Part shown: positions 1 through 11,537 of the stretch, one piece after another
Layout: every line of letters begins with the position of its first letter
How positions within the stretch are numbered: position 1 is the stretch's first letter
Assembly: GCA_036186865.1 (NCBI GenBank)
Contig: AP025055.1
Coordinates: 22,037,848 to 22,101,847 of the forward strand
Source: Eustoma russellianum
Taxonomy: Eukaryota; Streptophyta; Magnoliopsida; Gentianales; Gentianaceae
Length of the DNA: 64,000 bases
Direction: 5' to 3'
The notes under the pieces: generated by a model
Database searches by the model: none
What the model saw: the letters and a program-made list of their open reading frames with translations, nothing else
What the model was told of the DNA's origin: nothing
Position numbers and translations under genes: made by a program

Positions 1-380
1 CAATCTAACAATCTCCTTAAAGAACAAATCAGCAATATGAATAGCATCATCAACTTTCTTACATGCAATGAAATGTGCCATTTTGGAAAATCTATCAACA
101 ACAACAAAGATGCTATCTTTACCAGTTTTGGATCGAGGCAATCCCAATACAAAGTCCATAGAAATATCAGTCCAAGGTGAGCTTGGAACAGATAAGGGAG
201 TGTACAATCCATGTGGTTGTGTTCTAGATTTTGCTTGTTTGCAAGTAATACATTGGTCACATACCTTATCAACATGTGCTCATATGCGGCCAGAAGAAAT
301 GCTCCTTAAGTGTTTCCAAAGTTTTTAACGAGCCAAAATGACCCATTAAACCTCCTCCATGAGCTCTTTTATCAACAACT
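1..380 (-). pseudogene. G1 integrase, N-terminal part (truncated by window edge)
   Basis: Reading the minus strand from about 380, the HHCC zinc-binding module is visible: an AHGGGLMGHFG histidine pair, then CDQCITCKQAKS carrying the cysteine pair. The start of the catalytic core follows, with PWTDISMDFVLGLPRSKTG giving the first Asp of the DDE triad, and then VVVDRFSKMAHFIACKK. A frameshift lies near 285 between the histidine and cysteine halves. Integrase would join the cDNA ends to host DNA. The remaining two catalytic acids lie beyond the window edge, so the domain cannot be judged complete. Confidence 0.85.
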
Positions 381-383
381 CTC

Positions 384-1926
384 TTAATGAACACATTGGT
401 ACACATAACTTATGTTCTTTAAAAAATAACCATCATGCAAGTAATATTTAGCAAAAGGTGAATCAATGCATGCTTGATAGATAGAACTAAAGTCATGATC
501 AGAATGATACATCTCTTTGATAGACTCAAAACCAAACATGTTACATGAAAGAGTAGTAATCAAAGTATAGCGACGAGATAATGCATCAGCAACAACATTT
601 TCTTTTCCTTGCTTATACTTGATCACATAAGGGAATTGTTCAATGAATTCAACCCATTTGGCATGTCTTTTGTTCAATTTTCTCTTGACCTTTTAGATAC
701 TTAAGGATTCTCATGATCAGTATGAATCACAAATTCCTTAGGATGCAGATAATGTTGCCAAGTTTGTAAAGAACGGACAAGGGCATACAATTCTTTGTCA
801 TAGGTTGAATAATTTATGGAAGCTCCTTTCAATTTCTCACTAAAGTAGGCAACAGGTTTGTTACCTTGATGCAATACAGCTCCCAATGCCAACTCCACTG
901 GCATCACATTCAACTTCAAACATTTCATCAAGTTGGGGCATCTCAGGATAGGTGTAGAAGTTAGACGTTTCTTAAGTTCCTCAAAGGCTTGTTGTTGTGA
1001 TTCTCCCATTCCAAATCTTACATCTTTCTTGACTAACTCATTCAAGGGTGCAGCTATGGTAGAGAAATCCTTCACAAAACGTCTATAGAAGCTAGCTAAT
1101 CCATGAAAACTCCTAATATCTCCAGCAGACTTAGGGGTTGTCCACTCAGTTATGGATTTAACTTTCTCTTGGTCCATTTCAATTCCTTCAGCACTAATCA
1201 CAAATCCTAAGAATGTAACCTTCTCCAGACAGAAAGAACACTTCTTGAAATTAGCATACAATCTTCTTCTTATGGGTGACAAAAACAGCTCGAAGATGGA
1301 TCAGATGTTCACTTAGGGTTTGGAGTAGTAGATAAGAATGTCATCAAAGTAGACTACTACAAATTTCCCTATGAATTTCCTTAAGACCCTCATTCATCAA
1401 CCTCATGAAATAGTACTAGGGGCATTGGTTAAACCAAGGGCATAACTAACCATTCGTACAATCCAAATTTAGTCTTAAAGGCAGTTTTTCCATTCATCAC
1501 CTTCCCTAATTCTCACTTGGAAATAACCTTGTTTAAGATCTACTTTGCTAAAGCACCATAGACCCATACAACATATCCAACATGTCATCCAACCTAGGAT
1601 AGGGTATCTATACTTCACAGGGATTCTATTGATGCTCTACAGTCAGTACACATTCTCCAAGTTCCATCTTTCTTAGGGACAATGATAACAGGAACAGAAC
1701 AAGGACTCATACTCTCTTTTACTTTACCTTGGGTCAATAGTTCCTCAACTTGCTTTTGGATTTCCTTAGTTTCCTCTGGATTGGCTCTATAGGCAGGTCT
1801 GTTTGGCAGAACAGCTCCTGGAACGAAATCTATTTGATGCTCGATGCCTCTTAGAGGTGGTAAAACCTGGGGGAACTCGTTCAGGAAACAAGCTAGAAAA
1901 TTCTTGAAGTAAAAATGCAACTTCAC
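384..1926 (-). pseudogene. G1 reverse transcriptase and RNase H
   Basis: The minus strand encodes the RT entrance near 1926-1615 (GIEHQIDFVPGA, then VPKKDGTWRMCTDCRA). The catalytic YFDDILIY motif is near 1320-1350 and the thumb and connection domain is in 1282-1000 (FLGFVISAEGIEMD, FYRRFVKDFSTIAAPLNE). RNase H follows (KPVAYFSEKLKGASINYSTYDKELYALV), and the ADALSRR linker lies near 560. The YFDD motif is intact, but the reading frame breaks at about 1615, 1290 and 690. Together these would copy genomic RNA into cDNA and degrade the template. Residues typical of plant chromoviruses run through the block, which makes the family call firm. The copy is not translatable as one protein. Confidence 0.9.
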
Positions 1927-2279
1927 TTGGTAAAGTAGATGGTATTTCAGATGAAGAGAACAGAGTTTCTTTGTAAAGCAAGATATAAACGTTTTCTTTG
2001 AATTGATAGCATGGAATACCTCACTTTGAGATGCAAAGAATGCACTTTTCTTTAGAGATGGTTCGGCAGAAGAAACTTTGATTTCTTTCGGTTCAATTTT
2101 AAGATAGTGAACTTTTCAGTTGGTTTTCCTTGATGAAAATCCTTTCCAGTTCCTTTTCTTTTGGATCTTTATGGCTTCTTAACATTCATTGTTGATCCTC
2201 AAAGACTTTGTGCGGGGGGCAAGGCATTTAATTTGAACAGCTTGTTGTTATGCCTAAAGGAATATCTATTTAGGTAACC

Positions 2280-2900
2280 ATCATAAGTAACCTGTTGTCA
2301 AATTGCCACGGTCTACCTAATAAGATATGACTTGATTGCATAGGGGCTACATCACATAACACCTCAGCAAAATACCCACCAATTGATAAAGAAACTAGGA
2401 CTTGCTTTGTTACTTTAACTTCACCACACTCATTGAGCCACGTAAGTCTATAAGGATGGGGTGATTAATTAAAGGTAACTCAAGTTTCCTAACAAGTTCA
2501 AAACTTGCCACATTGGTACATGAACCGGAAGTCAATGATTAAAGTGCAGACTTTCTTTTTAACCATACAGTGAATGTGGAATATGTTCTCTCTTTGTATG
2601 TCAGGTTCTTCAGTTTTAATTTTGGGCACTTAGAGCTCGACGGACAACTAAGAACTCTTTGTTCACACTCATTAGTCTCTTCACTAATCTCTTCTTCTTC
2701 CTCACTAGTTTGTTCATTTTTCATTGTTTTCCTCACTCTCTTCCAATTCTTCCTCTAGAATAATACTCATTAGACTCTTCAATAAACATGATGCGTTTAG
2801 GGTTGGGACATTGATTAGCAAAATGACCTTTTCCTAAGCATTTAAACATTGAATATCACGAGGTCTAACATTAGGCGTACCTTCCACCTTGTTTTTCCTT
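2280..2900 (-). pseudogene. G1 gag zinc knuckle and aspartic protease remnant
   Basis: On the minus strand near 2870-2800 a CCHC knuckle of the form KCLGKGHFANQCPNPKRIM is readable in one frame. Downstream, around 2560-2280, protease-like fragments appear (CTNVASFELVRKLELP, then a decayed LGRPWQFD-like stretch). The expected Asp-Gly-Gly/Ser active-site segment falls where the frame is disturbed near 2535, so the protease is inactive as it stands. An acidic, Glu-rich linker (2736-2650) separates the two parts. The order knuckle then protease matches gypsy gag-pol. Confidence 0.7.
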
Positions 2901-3027
2901 TATCAGTGATTAGGAAAACTTTGGACGATTTTGGATGTTCTGGGTTGATTTTCCTTGGAATCCACGGCCTTGACCTTGTTGTGGACGGAAAGGCGTCCTG
3001 GGTTGTGTTCTAGGAAAACTCAAAGGA

Positions 3028-4085
3028 TTAGTCCGAAAAGAAAGGGTTAGAAGTTTTTACCTTCAATTGTCTTTCCACTTTCTCAGCAATGTGAACCATA
3101 GAAGCCAGATCAGAGTAAGGTGTAAGTTCCACCTTAAATGCAATCTCTTTGTTCAAGCCAGCTAGAAATCTAGCCATTGTGGCTTCCTCAGCTTCTTCTA
3201 TGTTAGCCCTGGTAAGCAGATGTTCTAATTCTTTATAAAATTCATCAACAGATCTATTACCTTGAGAAAGTTGTTGCAATTTCTGGAAAATGCTTCTTTC
3301 ATAGGAAGGATATATGAATCTCTTCCTCATCTCTGTTTCAGCTCGGACCAAGTAACAACAGGGAGCTTGTCTTGTTCTTCTCCTGGTGTTCTGCAATTGC
3401 TCCCACCAGAGTAAAGCATAATCTACAATTCAAAAGTTGCATTACCGCACTTTGGCCAATTCAGAATAGTTAGTGCAAGAATACATATGATCTACTTTTG
3501 TTTCCCATTGCAGATAAGCTTCAGGATCACTTTTTCCCTTGGAAGGAGGGTATTGTCAGTTTAGTAGTAATGAACTCTTCTTCAAGATGTTCATTCTATC
3601 AGGTTGACGTTCATCATACCGTTCTTCCGGATAGTGTTCTTTATTGTACTCAGGGGAGATAATCAAATCTCTCCTCAAAAGAAATGTTCCTACGACCACC
3701 ATTACTACCTCGACCTCGACTTCTACCTCTATGTGATATGACTCTTCTACGTTCGACATGAGGACTCATTATCATAAGAGGTTGCCTTCTTGAAAAGGTT
3801 TATACTAGGTTCCTTTTGATTTGAGGTTGGCTTTTCTACGTTGTTATCCCTTTGTTTGTTATCCTCTATGTCACTTCTCATTGAACCAAACTGATTAACA
3901 AGGAAAGTGAGTGTTTGCTGTATATTCTCTAGGGTTAACAGGGACTGGGGATGGGACAGGAGTAGATGGGGTGGGGATGGTGCCCTTATCCTTCTCTGTT
4001 GGGGCACCCCATTGAATTCAGAAAACAATCTCAAAACCAATTTAAAATATTGACAAGATGGCACATACTCTACTTTATGTGACAA
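3028..4085 (-). pseudogene. G1 gag (capsid) remnant
   Basis: The minus strand carries a retrotransposon gag domain. The clearest part is 3396-3028: an RKRFIYPSYERSIFQKLQQL segment, SVDEFYKELEHLL, then ATMARFLAGLN and MVHIAEKVERQLK. This is the usual capsid core of this chromovirus group. Upstream (4085-3556) is a low-complexity N-terminal half with charged residues and Val/Glu repeats encoded near 3690-3735. Frames change near 3420 and 3760. Gag would assemble the virus-like particle. The true start codon is uncertain; the first methionine of the longest frame is at 4085. Confidence 0.8.
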
Positions 4086-6718
4086 TTGTTTATAACAGCA
4101 ACTTGGACTATTTTCTCCTAAGGATTCAAGTAAATCACAGAAGTCAATTTGTTGTTCGGCTGAATGAAATCTACGGGGTTGTTTTTAAGACAATCCCTCA
4201 ATTACTTTACAGCATATGCAATATCAATTGTATTAAGTGAAAGTAAAGCACAAACAAACAAAGTGCTATAGCAAGGGTTTTCTTTAGAAACTTTCAATAT
4301 TTCAAACTACAACACTTTGGGTTTGGTTTGGGCACTTCTTTCTTTTGAGCTTTGCACAGGATTTTCCCTTTTTTTTTTGCAATGTTTAATTTTTTGGGCT
4401 TTTCCTCACTTGGTTTTCTTGTGCAATTCTCTTATTGTCTTGCCTCTTACTTGTTGTCAAATATTGGCTTTTCTCTCGCGTATTTCTCAATCAAGCTTAA
4501 TTTTCTTTCTTTGGAGGGGTTTGCGTGATTGTTGTGAGACTACTTCTCACGGCCTACATGAGACATGCTAAAGGACTTTAATTGCACAAGGTTTGTTGTA
4601 CTTGGAATTTGAAAAGTTCCTCGTACACAATACGGCTAAACACTATGTAGTGAGAGTTCAATTCACAATTACAACAAGTTCAAATTGAATATAGTGCAAG
4701 GTAAGTTCAGAAATTGATCTAAAACAACAATTGGATAGCTCTTTAACAGTGTGGGGCTTAAACAATTCCTAACTTTCAGAATGTATCTAAGTCCAACAAG
4801 TTGTTTGAAACAATTCAAATCAACAAAAAGATAAAGTTATTAGCATTCACCAAGATTTCAAATGAGCTTTAAAAGCTTGTTCTAAACCACAGGTTTTGGG
4901 CAGTTGTCTTTTTTTTCCCTTTTCTGTTTTTGATGACAAATGATCTACCTAATCTTAAGATAGCTAATGCAACTTAGTTGTTTCTAAATGCAATTTATAA
5001 GGCTGATTACTATATCAAACTAATGGAAATCAGTTTTGATGCAAGCTAGCCATCTTGTTTTGTTTGTTTTGTTTTTAATTGATATACTCTACTTGTTTTT
5101 TGTCTTGGTTTTTTCGTTTGTATGATGCAATCAGTTTCTAAGCTAGATGATCCTAGATGCAGCTCTTATGTTCTACCTAACAAACGATATGAACTAGAAC
5201 TAGGCAGCACACTTAGTTAGCTAAAACTACTTGTTTTGTTTCTTGGTTTTCTGTTTTGCTTTTGTAACTAAACAAACCAACTAAACCTCTTAATCTATGT
5301 TGTAAACTAGTCAACTACAGCTAAATAAGGCAGCAAATAAAAAGTGTAAAACAGATTGCACAACAACTACTAAAACAGAATTTTAACAACTGATTACAAA
5401 CTAAACTATCAACTAATCTATTTTTGTGTTCACGTTTTCTGTTTAAGGAATCACTAAACTACCGTCTTAAACTTCTAGATTAGGGCCCTAATGAACATAT
5501 CTAAGCTAGATTGAACTAGAACAACAAGATTCACATACGGTTTTTAATCTAAACTACACAAAGGGATTCTAACAATACTTAAGTCTAGTCTATGTTCTTT
5601 TGTGATGTTTCGGTTTTTGCTACTAAAAAACTAAGTTACCAAACTATTGTAAACTATCTAATAAACACTTCAAAACATTAAACTAACTACGTAAACAAAC
5701 AGAATCTAATTGAAACAACAAAACAATTTACTAAACGGTTTTTGGGGCAGCATCATGCATATGCAAGTTAAGCAAGTAAACATGAATAGAAGACTAATGG
5801 CAAAGAACATCACAATGACACCCCTTGAACTGTAACCGTTTGTTCTTGGCTCAATTTATACCAACACCTCTTCCTTTTTGGTATTCCAACACATCTAAAA
5901 CCTCAATGAGACACTAAGATGCTGTAAACCAAAAATGAAGTAAATACTTAGCAAGTTCTAGGCTATGAACTTGAAAGAAACCGTTAGTGGCTTAAGCTTC
6001 AACTAGAAAGTTGAGAACTCCTTAAAGGAATGTTTGATTGAAATTTTTTCTTGAATTTGTGTTGTGTTTACAATCTGATTCCTATGCTATTTATACAAAA
6101 CGAAAATTACAAGAGTACAAGGTTTAAACTACAAAGTACAAGACTAAAAATAAGGTGTTTGCTTTTGAACAACTTTGGCTCCAAGAATCTGGTTGCTTTG
6201 CCGTGTAATCCATCCCTGTTTTCCAGCCTTTTTCTTGATCAATTTGATTGGATAATAGTTGGAGCAGCTTGCTTTGATGTTGGTTTTGATTGGTTGTAGG
6301 TGTGGCTTTGAATTTTCAAAGGGGAATAAGCTTATTCCAGCCGAATTCTTCATGGATTCTGATTGGATCCAATTTTGTGCAGCTTGCATACTTGTTCTTA
6401 CTTGATTGTGATTGGTTTGGACATTTGCAAGACTCCTTCCTATTGGCTAATGATGTGAGCAGCTTGTTTCATCCATTCTTAACGTGAAGAACAATCTTTG
6501 AATTTGACATGAGTGCTTGTCACCACTTTGCTTGTAAGCTACTTGCTTATCACCTCCTTGCTTGGACAAAATTTCAGGTTTTAATTGCATCTTCAAGCTA
6601 AGTATGTGTTCCTGAAAGACAAGGCAATAATACAACACAAACTATCCTAAAACATTGTTAACCAATCAACAATATTAAAAGAACAACTAAAGATATGTAC
6701 AACACGTTTTTGATACAA
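4086..6718 (-). repeat. G1 leader and LTR zone, boundaries not resolved
   Basis: This 2.6 kb has no supported coding sequence and lies between the gag start and an upstream pol tail, where the 5' LTR and leader belong. A minus-strand TATAAATAG is at 6095-6087. A sequence reading TGGTATAAATTGAGCC on the minus strand at about 5862-5847 resembles a degenerate tRNA-Met priming site, but the match is imperfect. I could not find a convincing TG...CA pair, so the LTR ends are left open. The rest is AT-rich, with many short CTAAAC and AACAA runs and no clear tandem repeat. Confidence 0.45.
6087..6095 (-). promoter_or_regulatory. Possible TATA box of the G1 LTR
   Basis: The minus strand reads TATAAATAG here, upstream of a stretch that would serve as R/U5 and leader toward gag. 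The position fits an LTR promoter; the LTR borders themselves are not proven. Confidence 0.35.
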
Positions 6719-6918
6719 CTAGATCATAGCTTGTATCATATAAACCCAATGGACATCATCTTTGCTTGGTTCATCCTCTTCATGCCGATAAAGAAATGAT
6801 TCAACACAATGTAACAACTTCTTAGCCATACTCCTTGTTATGGGACCTGTGTGGGGCATTGAGGTGTCATCCTCAGTGTTTGTATCCACAAGGTTAGGCT
6901 GTAGCTCATCAGATAGGC
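6719..6918 (-). pseudogene. C-terminal tail of a gypsy pol, upstream of the G1 leader
   Basis: The minus-strand frame ends with TGPITRSMAKKLLHCVESF followed by an acidic tail and a stop at 6719. A GP(I/M)TR(S/A)xAK motif is common just before the stop of plant gypsy polyproteins of the CRM type. Its position, upstream of the leader and gag of G1 in the same orientation, suggests internal-LTR-internal order, as in a recombined tandem. It is cut at about 6918, where Sirevirus LTR sequence starts. The longer open frame that crosses 6918 is a chance fusion of the two. Confidence 0.55.
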
Positions 6919-7018
6919 TTGAGGCTAAGAGCAAGAAAAAAGAATAAGAGAAGAAGAGAAAGAGCTTGATCTTGAATGAATATGAACTTTGGCTTAGCCT
7001 TGCTTGAATCATCTTCCT

Positions 7019-7027
7019 CCTTTTATA
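7019..7027 (-). promoter_or_regulatory. TATA box of the SB LTR (3' copy)
   Basis: The minus strand reads TATAAAAGG followed by AGGAAGATG. The same element is conserved in the SB 5' LTR at 28171-28163, which supports a promoter role. Confidence 0.5.
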
Positions 7028-7287
7028 GTTGAATGGCCGCCCCTAGGGTTATGTTCTTCATTGAAAATTGTCTTGAATAACCTTGGAATATTTCTTTGTA
7101 TAAATGGCGACACACCCTTGCTTACTTGGCGAAATATAATTGGACAAACGGCTTGTCCTCGCCTAGTTGTGAATTCATGATTGGCTATTTTTAATCCACC
7201 TTAACACTCCATAAATGAGTTGGAAATTCAACTTACAAATCTGAAACACATGCTCGAAATCAAGGATGTTAAGTACCAATTAATCAT

Positions 7288-7292
7288 GATAT
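7288..7292. repeat. SA target-site duplication, left
   Basis: GATAT, repeated exactly at 23473-23477 on the other side of SA. Confidence 0.9.
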
Positions 7293-10128
7293 TGTAGGAC
7301 CTGCAAGGCACAACTAGAAGGGCGGGGGAGTTGAATAGTTGGTGCGGAAATTTTGGGTTTTAAAATGTTATGATCCAAAAAACCCAACTTCTGAAAATGG
7401 TTTCGGTTTTCAGGACCTTTTTTTTACAACGTTTGAAAATCTAGGTTACCAGGCCTTCAAAATTCCTAAAATTGGAGAGATTATAAGTGTCAGATGTTCC
7501 GAGTATCTACTAAAAATTTCAGATCAAATTCAACCTTTAACCCTTTGAACAATCGTTAGTGGTAGATGCGCAAATCTGCCACGAGAAACGGTAGTCTGAT
7601 TTGAAAAATTTATTCGATATTAACCCGTTGTCTAAAATGGTCTGCAACTTTAATGACAAACCTCTACTATATGTATTAATTTGTGTTGAAACAGTGTTTT
7701 TGAAAAATTACTTTTGAAAGTATGTAAAATACGTTCAAGTTCTCAACCTTTTGGAAGTCTGAAAATCAGATTGCACTAGCCTCAGAACTATTAACGTGTT
7801 GAATGACTTATACTTGTCCAAAAGGGTTGAAGCTTGCGCCCAAATGAAAATTAGAAGATGTGCTATGTTTCTGAAAATTTTACAATTTTTAAAATTCGTT
7901 AAACTATTTTTAAGATTGCGATGAAATAGATGAAAGTACAGGAAACTGAAAAGTTACTGTGCAGAAAAGTAAAGAACACAAGGAATTTTATACTGGTTCG
8001 GTTTAAATCAACCTACTCCAGTCTTTGAGGACACCTTCTCGGTTATCACTAAACAAAATAACACTTACACACAGGGTTGATGGAGTTACACACCAACTCA
8101 ACCCTTTACAATCGAAACAAGCAATCACAATGATCACGAACACCACGATCCCGAGCAGATGAAGGGTTTTATCACGACCTTGATCAGCCTTTTACAACAT
8201 AGGGCGTGTATGGTGTATGAATGAAGCCATATACAATATGTTGAATATAGATACAATAGGCTTTGAGAGAGAAAGAGAAGAAAAAATGTAGAAGAGAGAG
8301 TAGAGAGACTTTTTGCACTTTAGAACTTTATGAGACTTGCCTCGCATTTTTGTTTGCTCTTCTCTCTTTTATTGTAGGTTGGCCCACCCACTCTAGGGAC
8401 TTTTCTTTTCCTTGGAAATTCTCTTTTCAAGTCCTTGGAAGAATTGTATTGTATAAATGTGACATTAAACTTGCTTACTTGGCAAACACTTGATGGATGA
8501 TTGTCTTGGCCTTGCTTACTTGGCACTCCTTGATTGGATGAGATTTGTCATCACTTGATGACTGTACAAATTTGAGAATTACACTTAAAACATGTGCCAA
8601 ATTATTAATAAAAAACCTTGTCAAATTCACATAATTAATCCCACATAATTTGCAAACTAAATTTGTCACTTAAGCCAAGATTTGGCCCATAACATTGAAT
8701 TTCAGCATGTGCAATATTCTCCACATGTTCAAATTATTGTCATATTAGTATTATAATCAATCCTTGGAAAATGAAGAGGCAAATTTATCCACCATTAAGG
8801 AACAAAATTTCGGCCATATTAATTCACACATGCTGAATTTTCAGCATGTGTTATATTTGTGACATAGTTTGAAATATTACCTTGTGTAGCTCCATCCATT
8901 ATGTCACTAACCTTGTATAGTCCATTCTTGACCAATCAAGATGCCAAATAAGCTCCACATAAGCTCCATCAAGCGGCTCTAGACGTGTGATTCAACCTTG
9001 AACATGTGCTGAATTTATTTTTGTAAACTTTGTAAAATAGTGCACAATAATTATACACATATGGTATATTCCAATCAGCCCTAATTTAAATATTCTAGAA
9101 CACTTTAGTATGTATTGAATATGTAAAAAGTGTCTAGATACATGTTACATGTCATGGCGAAAACGTTCCATGTGTCGTGTTCGTAGAAAACCGCATTTTT
9201 GACTTTTGTCGATTATACGATTTTTCTCCGATAAAATTCAAACTTTTTGCACATGTTATATATATTATGTCACACATAATATACACAGAATAACTTGAAT
9301 ATTCAGCTTTAAAGGCTGATTAAAATTGGCGCCTCATGTGACAAAAATATTGAATTTGAAATCTCCACAATTTAGCCTTAATTGAGGGTGATTTGTGTGT
9401 GCCGACATGGAATGATTTTATGGCTGATATACCATGATAGCCATGAAATTTGTGGGCCATTCTGAAGTGTAGGGGCTGGCCATCTATATATGGCAAGTAC
9501 GTGACACGTTAGCGAAAGTTTCAGTAGTCACCCGATACGATAATGTTTGGTTAGAACCTTGTAACGTGTCGTAATAATTGTCATCACCATGACTTATATC
9601 ATATGATATAAGACCTGAATATACTCATAAATATGAGGGTCAGTATAGTGGTGTGATGTTGACGTACGTTCGAAAAATATATGACGTGTCGGTAGTACGT
9701 CGGAATATATGTGTATAGTGCCTTTTAAAAAAATCTGAATATATATATATGTATATGTATATATGTATATGTATATTAAGGAGTGGGAGAGGAGACTTTC
9801 ATTTCCATGTTTGTTGCCTTTGTGCCTTTCTCCAAATATTTCTCCATTATAACTACTTAGTTCATTTAAACTAAGTACTTCACTTAATGAACTAGTTTAA
9901 TTCAGAATGGCGGGCACCTGAAATAGTTCAAGCTACAACAAATATTTGGACATTTGATGTATTTAAAGCTTCATGGCTGTTAGCACGGCAACAATACTTA
10001 TTAAAGTATATAAGGCAGGTTTGTTGACGAAAAACGTTGTCAAGTCATAAATGTGTCATGCATTTTTTACCACACGTTATTTAAATCATGCTATTTTGTG
10101 AATCACTCAAACCCCTTTTTCTCTAACA
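7293..10128 (-). repeat. SA 3' LTR (2836 bp)
   Basis: It runs from TGTAGGACCTGC at 7293 to CTCTAACA at 10128, so on the minus strand it starts TGTTAG and ends CCTACA, with the TG...CA ends of LTRs. It matches 20553-23472 along its length with many small indels and substitutions. It contains a short AT-rich microsatellite near 9738-9778, stem-loop motifs near 9210-9290, and a decayed AATGAACTA/TAGTTCATT palindrome region near 9850-9900. No coding sequence is supported inside it. Confidence 0.92.
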
Positions 10129-10143
10129 ATCTCCCCCTTTTGA
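10129..10143 (-). other. SA polypurine tract
   Basis: The minus strand reads an A/G-rich AAAAGGGGGAGAT run directly before the TG of the 3' LTR. This primes plus-strand DNA synthesis in LTR elements. Confidence 0.85.
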
Positions 10144-10389
10144 TTGATTTACAAAATAATCTTAGTACATGATTTAAATTTAATCGCTTCCCCTCCAATC
10201 GGTGCACAAATTCAAAATTTCGAATATTTCAAATTTTGAATTTTGAATTTTCTCCCCCTTGATTTTTTTGCAATCAATCTCTCACTACCCTCCCCTTTAA
10301 ATCATGCACTCTCTCCCCCCTTTATTTTTGAAATAAATAAATAAAAGTGCATGTAAAGATGGAAAGAAATATCAAATCAAATCACAGAA

Positions 10390-11532
10390 ATCATGCCTTA
10401 ATTTAGAACGGAGATTTTTCGTACGTATTGATTTTAGTGCCTTAGTGAATATGTCGGCTACCTGTGCTTCTGTGCGTACATGATCTATAACAATATCACC
10501 ATAATTTACGTGATCATTGAAGAAGTGATATTGTACTTCTATGTGCTTTTGCCTTCGAGTGTAGTAGGGTTCTTAGACAAGTTTATGGCACTCATACTAT
10601 CACAATAGATTGGAATACGATTTACCGTGATACCAAAATCAGAAAGGTTGTTGGTTTCAACCATAGTAGTTGTGTGCAAACAAAGACTAAGTGCCATGTA
10701 TTCAGCTTCAGTAGAGATAGGGCTACTACTTGCTTGCTTTTTCGAGAACCATGAAATGATGTGAATTTCCTAGTAAATTGACAGTGCAAACTTGTGCTTT
10801 TTCTATCTATTTTACATCCATCATAATCCGCGTCGGTATAAGCATGCAAGTCAAATTCACAATCTTTATCATACCAATTCCTAAAGTGGGGGGGTGTGAT
10901 TTAATATATCGAAAATATTCTTTTCACAGCATTATAGTGGGACACTTTGGGTTGGCTTTGAAAATGTGCATACATACACACACTAAACATGATATCAGGT
11001 CTACTAGAAGTAAGATAAAGCAAAGAACCAATCATAAACCTATATAAAGCATTATCAAAATCTTTTCCATGTTCATCTTTATCTAGTTTAGTGGTGACAC
11101 TCATAGGGGTGGGGACGGTTTTAGGTTCTCAAAATTGAACTTTTTAATCATGTCATTCACATATTTAACTTGACTTATGTGTATACCTTAACTCGTTTGT
11201 TTAATTTGCAAGCCAAGATAGTAATTCAATTCACCAACCATAGACATTTGAAACTAGGATTTCATGCAAGTTTCAAATTCTTCAACAAGTTTATGAGATG
11301 TAGATACAAAAATGATGTCATCAACATAAATTTGAACGATTAGTAAATCCGATTTATCTTGTTTCAAGAATAGGGTGCTATCTATGGTGCCTCTTTTAAA
11401 CCATTTTCTAAAAGAAAAGTAGCAAACAATCATACCAAGCCCTAGGTGCTTGCTTTAAACCGTATAGTGCCTTCTTTAATTTGTACACGTAATCGGGGTA
11501 TTTCAAATCTTCAAAACCGGGTTGTTGCTTCA
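10390..11532 (-). pseudogene. SA reverse transcriptase (C-terminal half) and RNase H
   Basis: The minus strand encodes IYVDDIIFVST (the copia YVDD catalytic motif) near 11320, then MSMVGELNYYLGLQIKQTS. MIGSLLYLTSSRPDIMFSVC lies at about 11040-10980, and an RNase H start, HAYTDADYDGCKIDRKSTS, at 10849-10790. These are hallmark Ty1/copia RT and RNase H segments. Frames break near 11100 and 10900 and an in-frame stop lies in the connection region. The 5' half of this RT is at 16601-16990; the N element inserted at 11533-11537 separates them. The C-terminal part of RNase H is degenerate. Confidence 0.9.
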
Positions 11533-11537
11533 CGTAT
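11533..11537. repeat. N target-site duplication, left
   Basis: CGTAT, repeated at 16596-16600. Confidence 0.9.

Larger units (their letters stand above)
1..6918 (-). mobile_element. G1: decayed Ty3/gypsy chromovirus (partial)
   Basis: On the minus strand the order is gag (about 4085-3028), zinc knuckle and protease (about 2870-2280), RT and RNase H (1926-384), integrase (380 to the left edge). This is the Ty3/gypsy order with integrase last. The gag and pol motifs resemble the CRM/Reina/Galadriel group of chromoviruses, but I cannot resolve the lineage. Frameshifts and stops break every domain, so the copy is dead. The 3' end of its pol and its 3' LTR lie outside the window. A second pol tail of the same style lies upstream of the leader at 6719-6918. 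The right border against the SB LTR is near 6918 and shows no clear TSD. Confidence 0.85.
6919..7292 (-). mobile_element. SB 3' LTR, first fragment
   Basis: This segment matches the SB 5' LTR at 28046-28190 and its continuation at 36458-36712. It stops exactly at the SA insertion point (TSD GATAT at 7288-7292) and resumes at 23478. It lacks the outer ~0.9 kb of the LTR on the low-coordinate side, which is replaced by G1-type sequence. Confidence 0.85.

Noticed and set aside
68..328. Plus-strand frame at the left edge
   Set aside because: It is the antisense shadow of the G1 integrase read on the minus strand.
4317..4571. Hydrophobic 84-codon plus-strand frame
   Set aside because: It is antisense to the G1 leader, has no start context or family, and its hydrophobicity follows from T-rich DNA.
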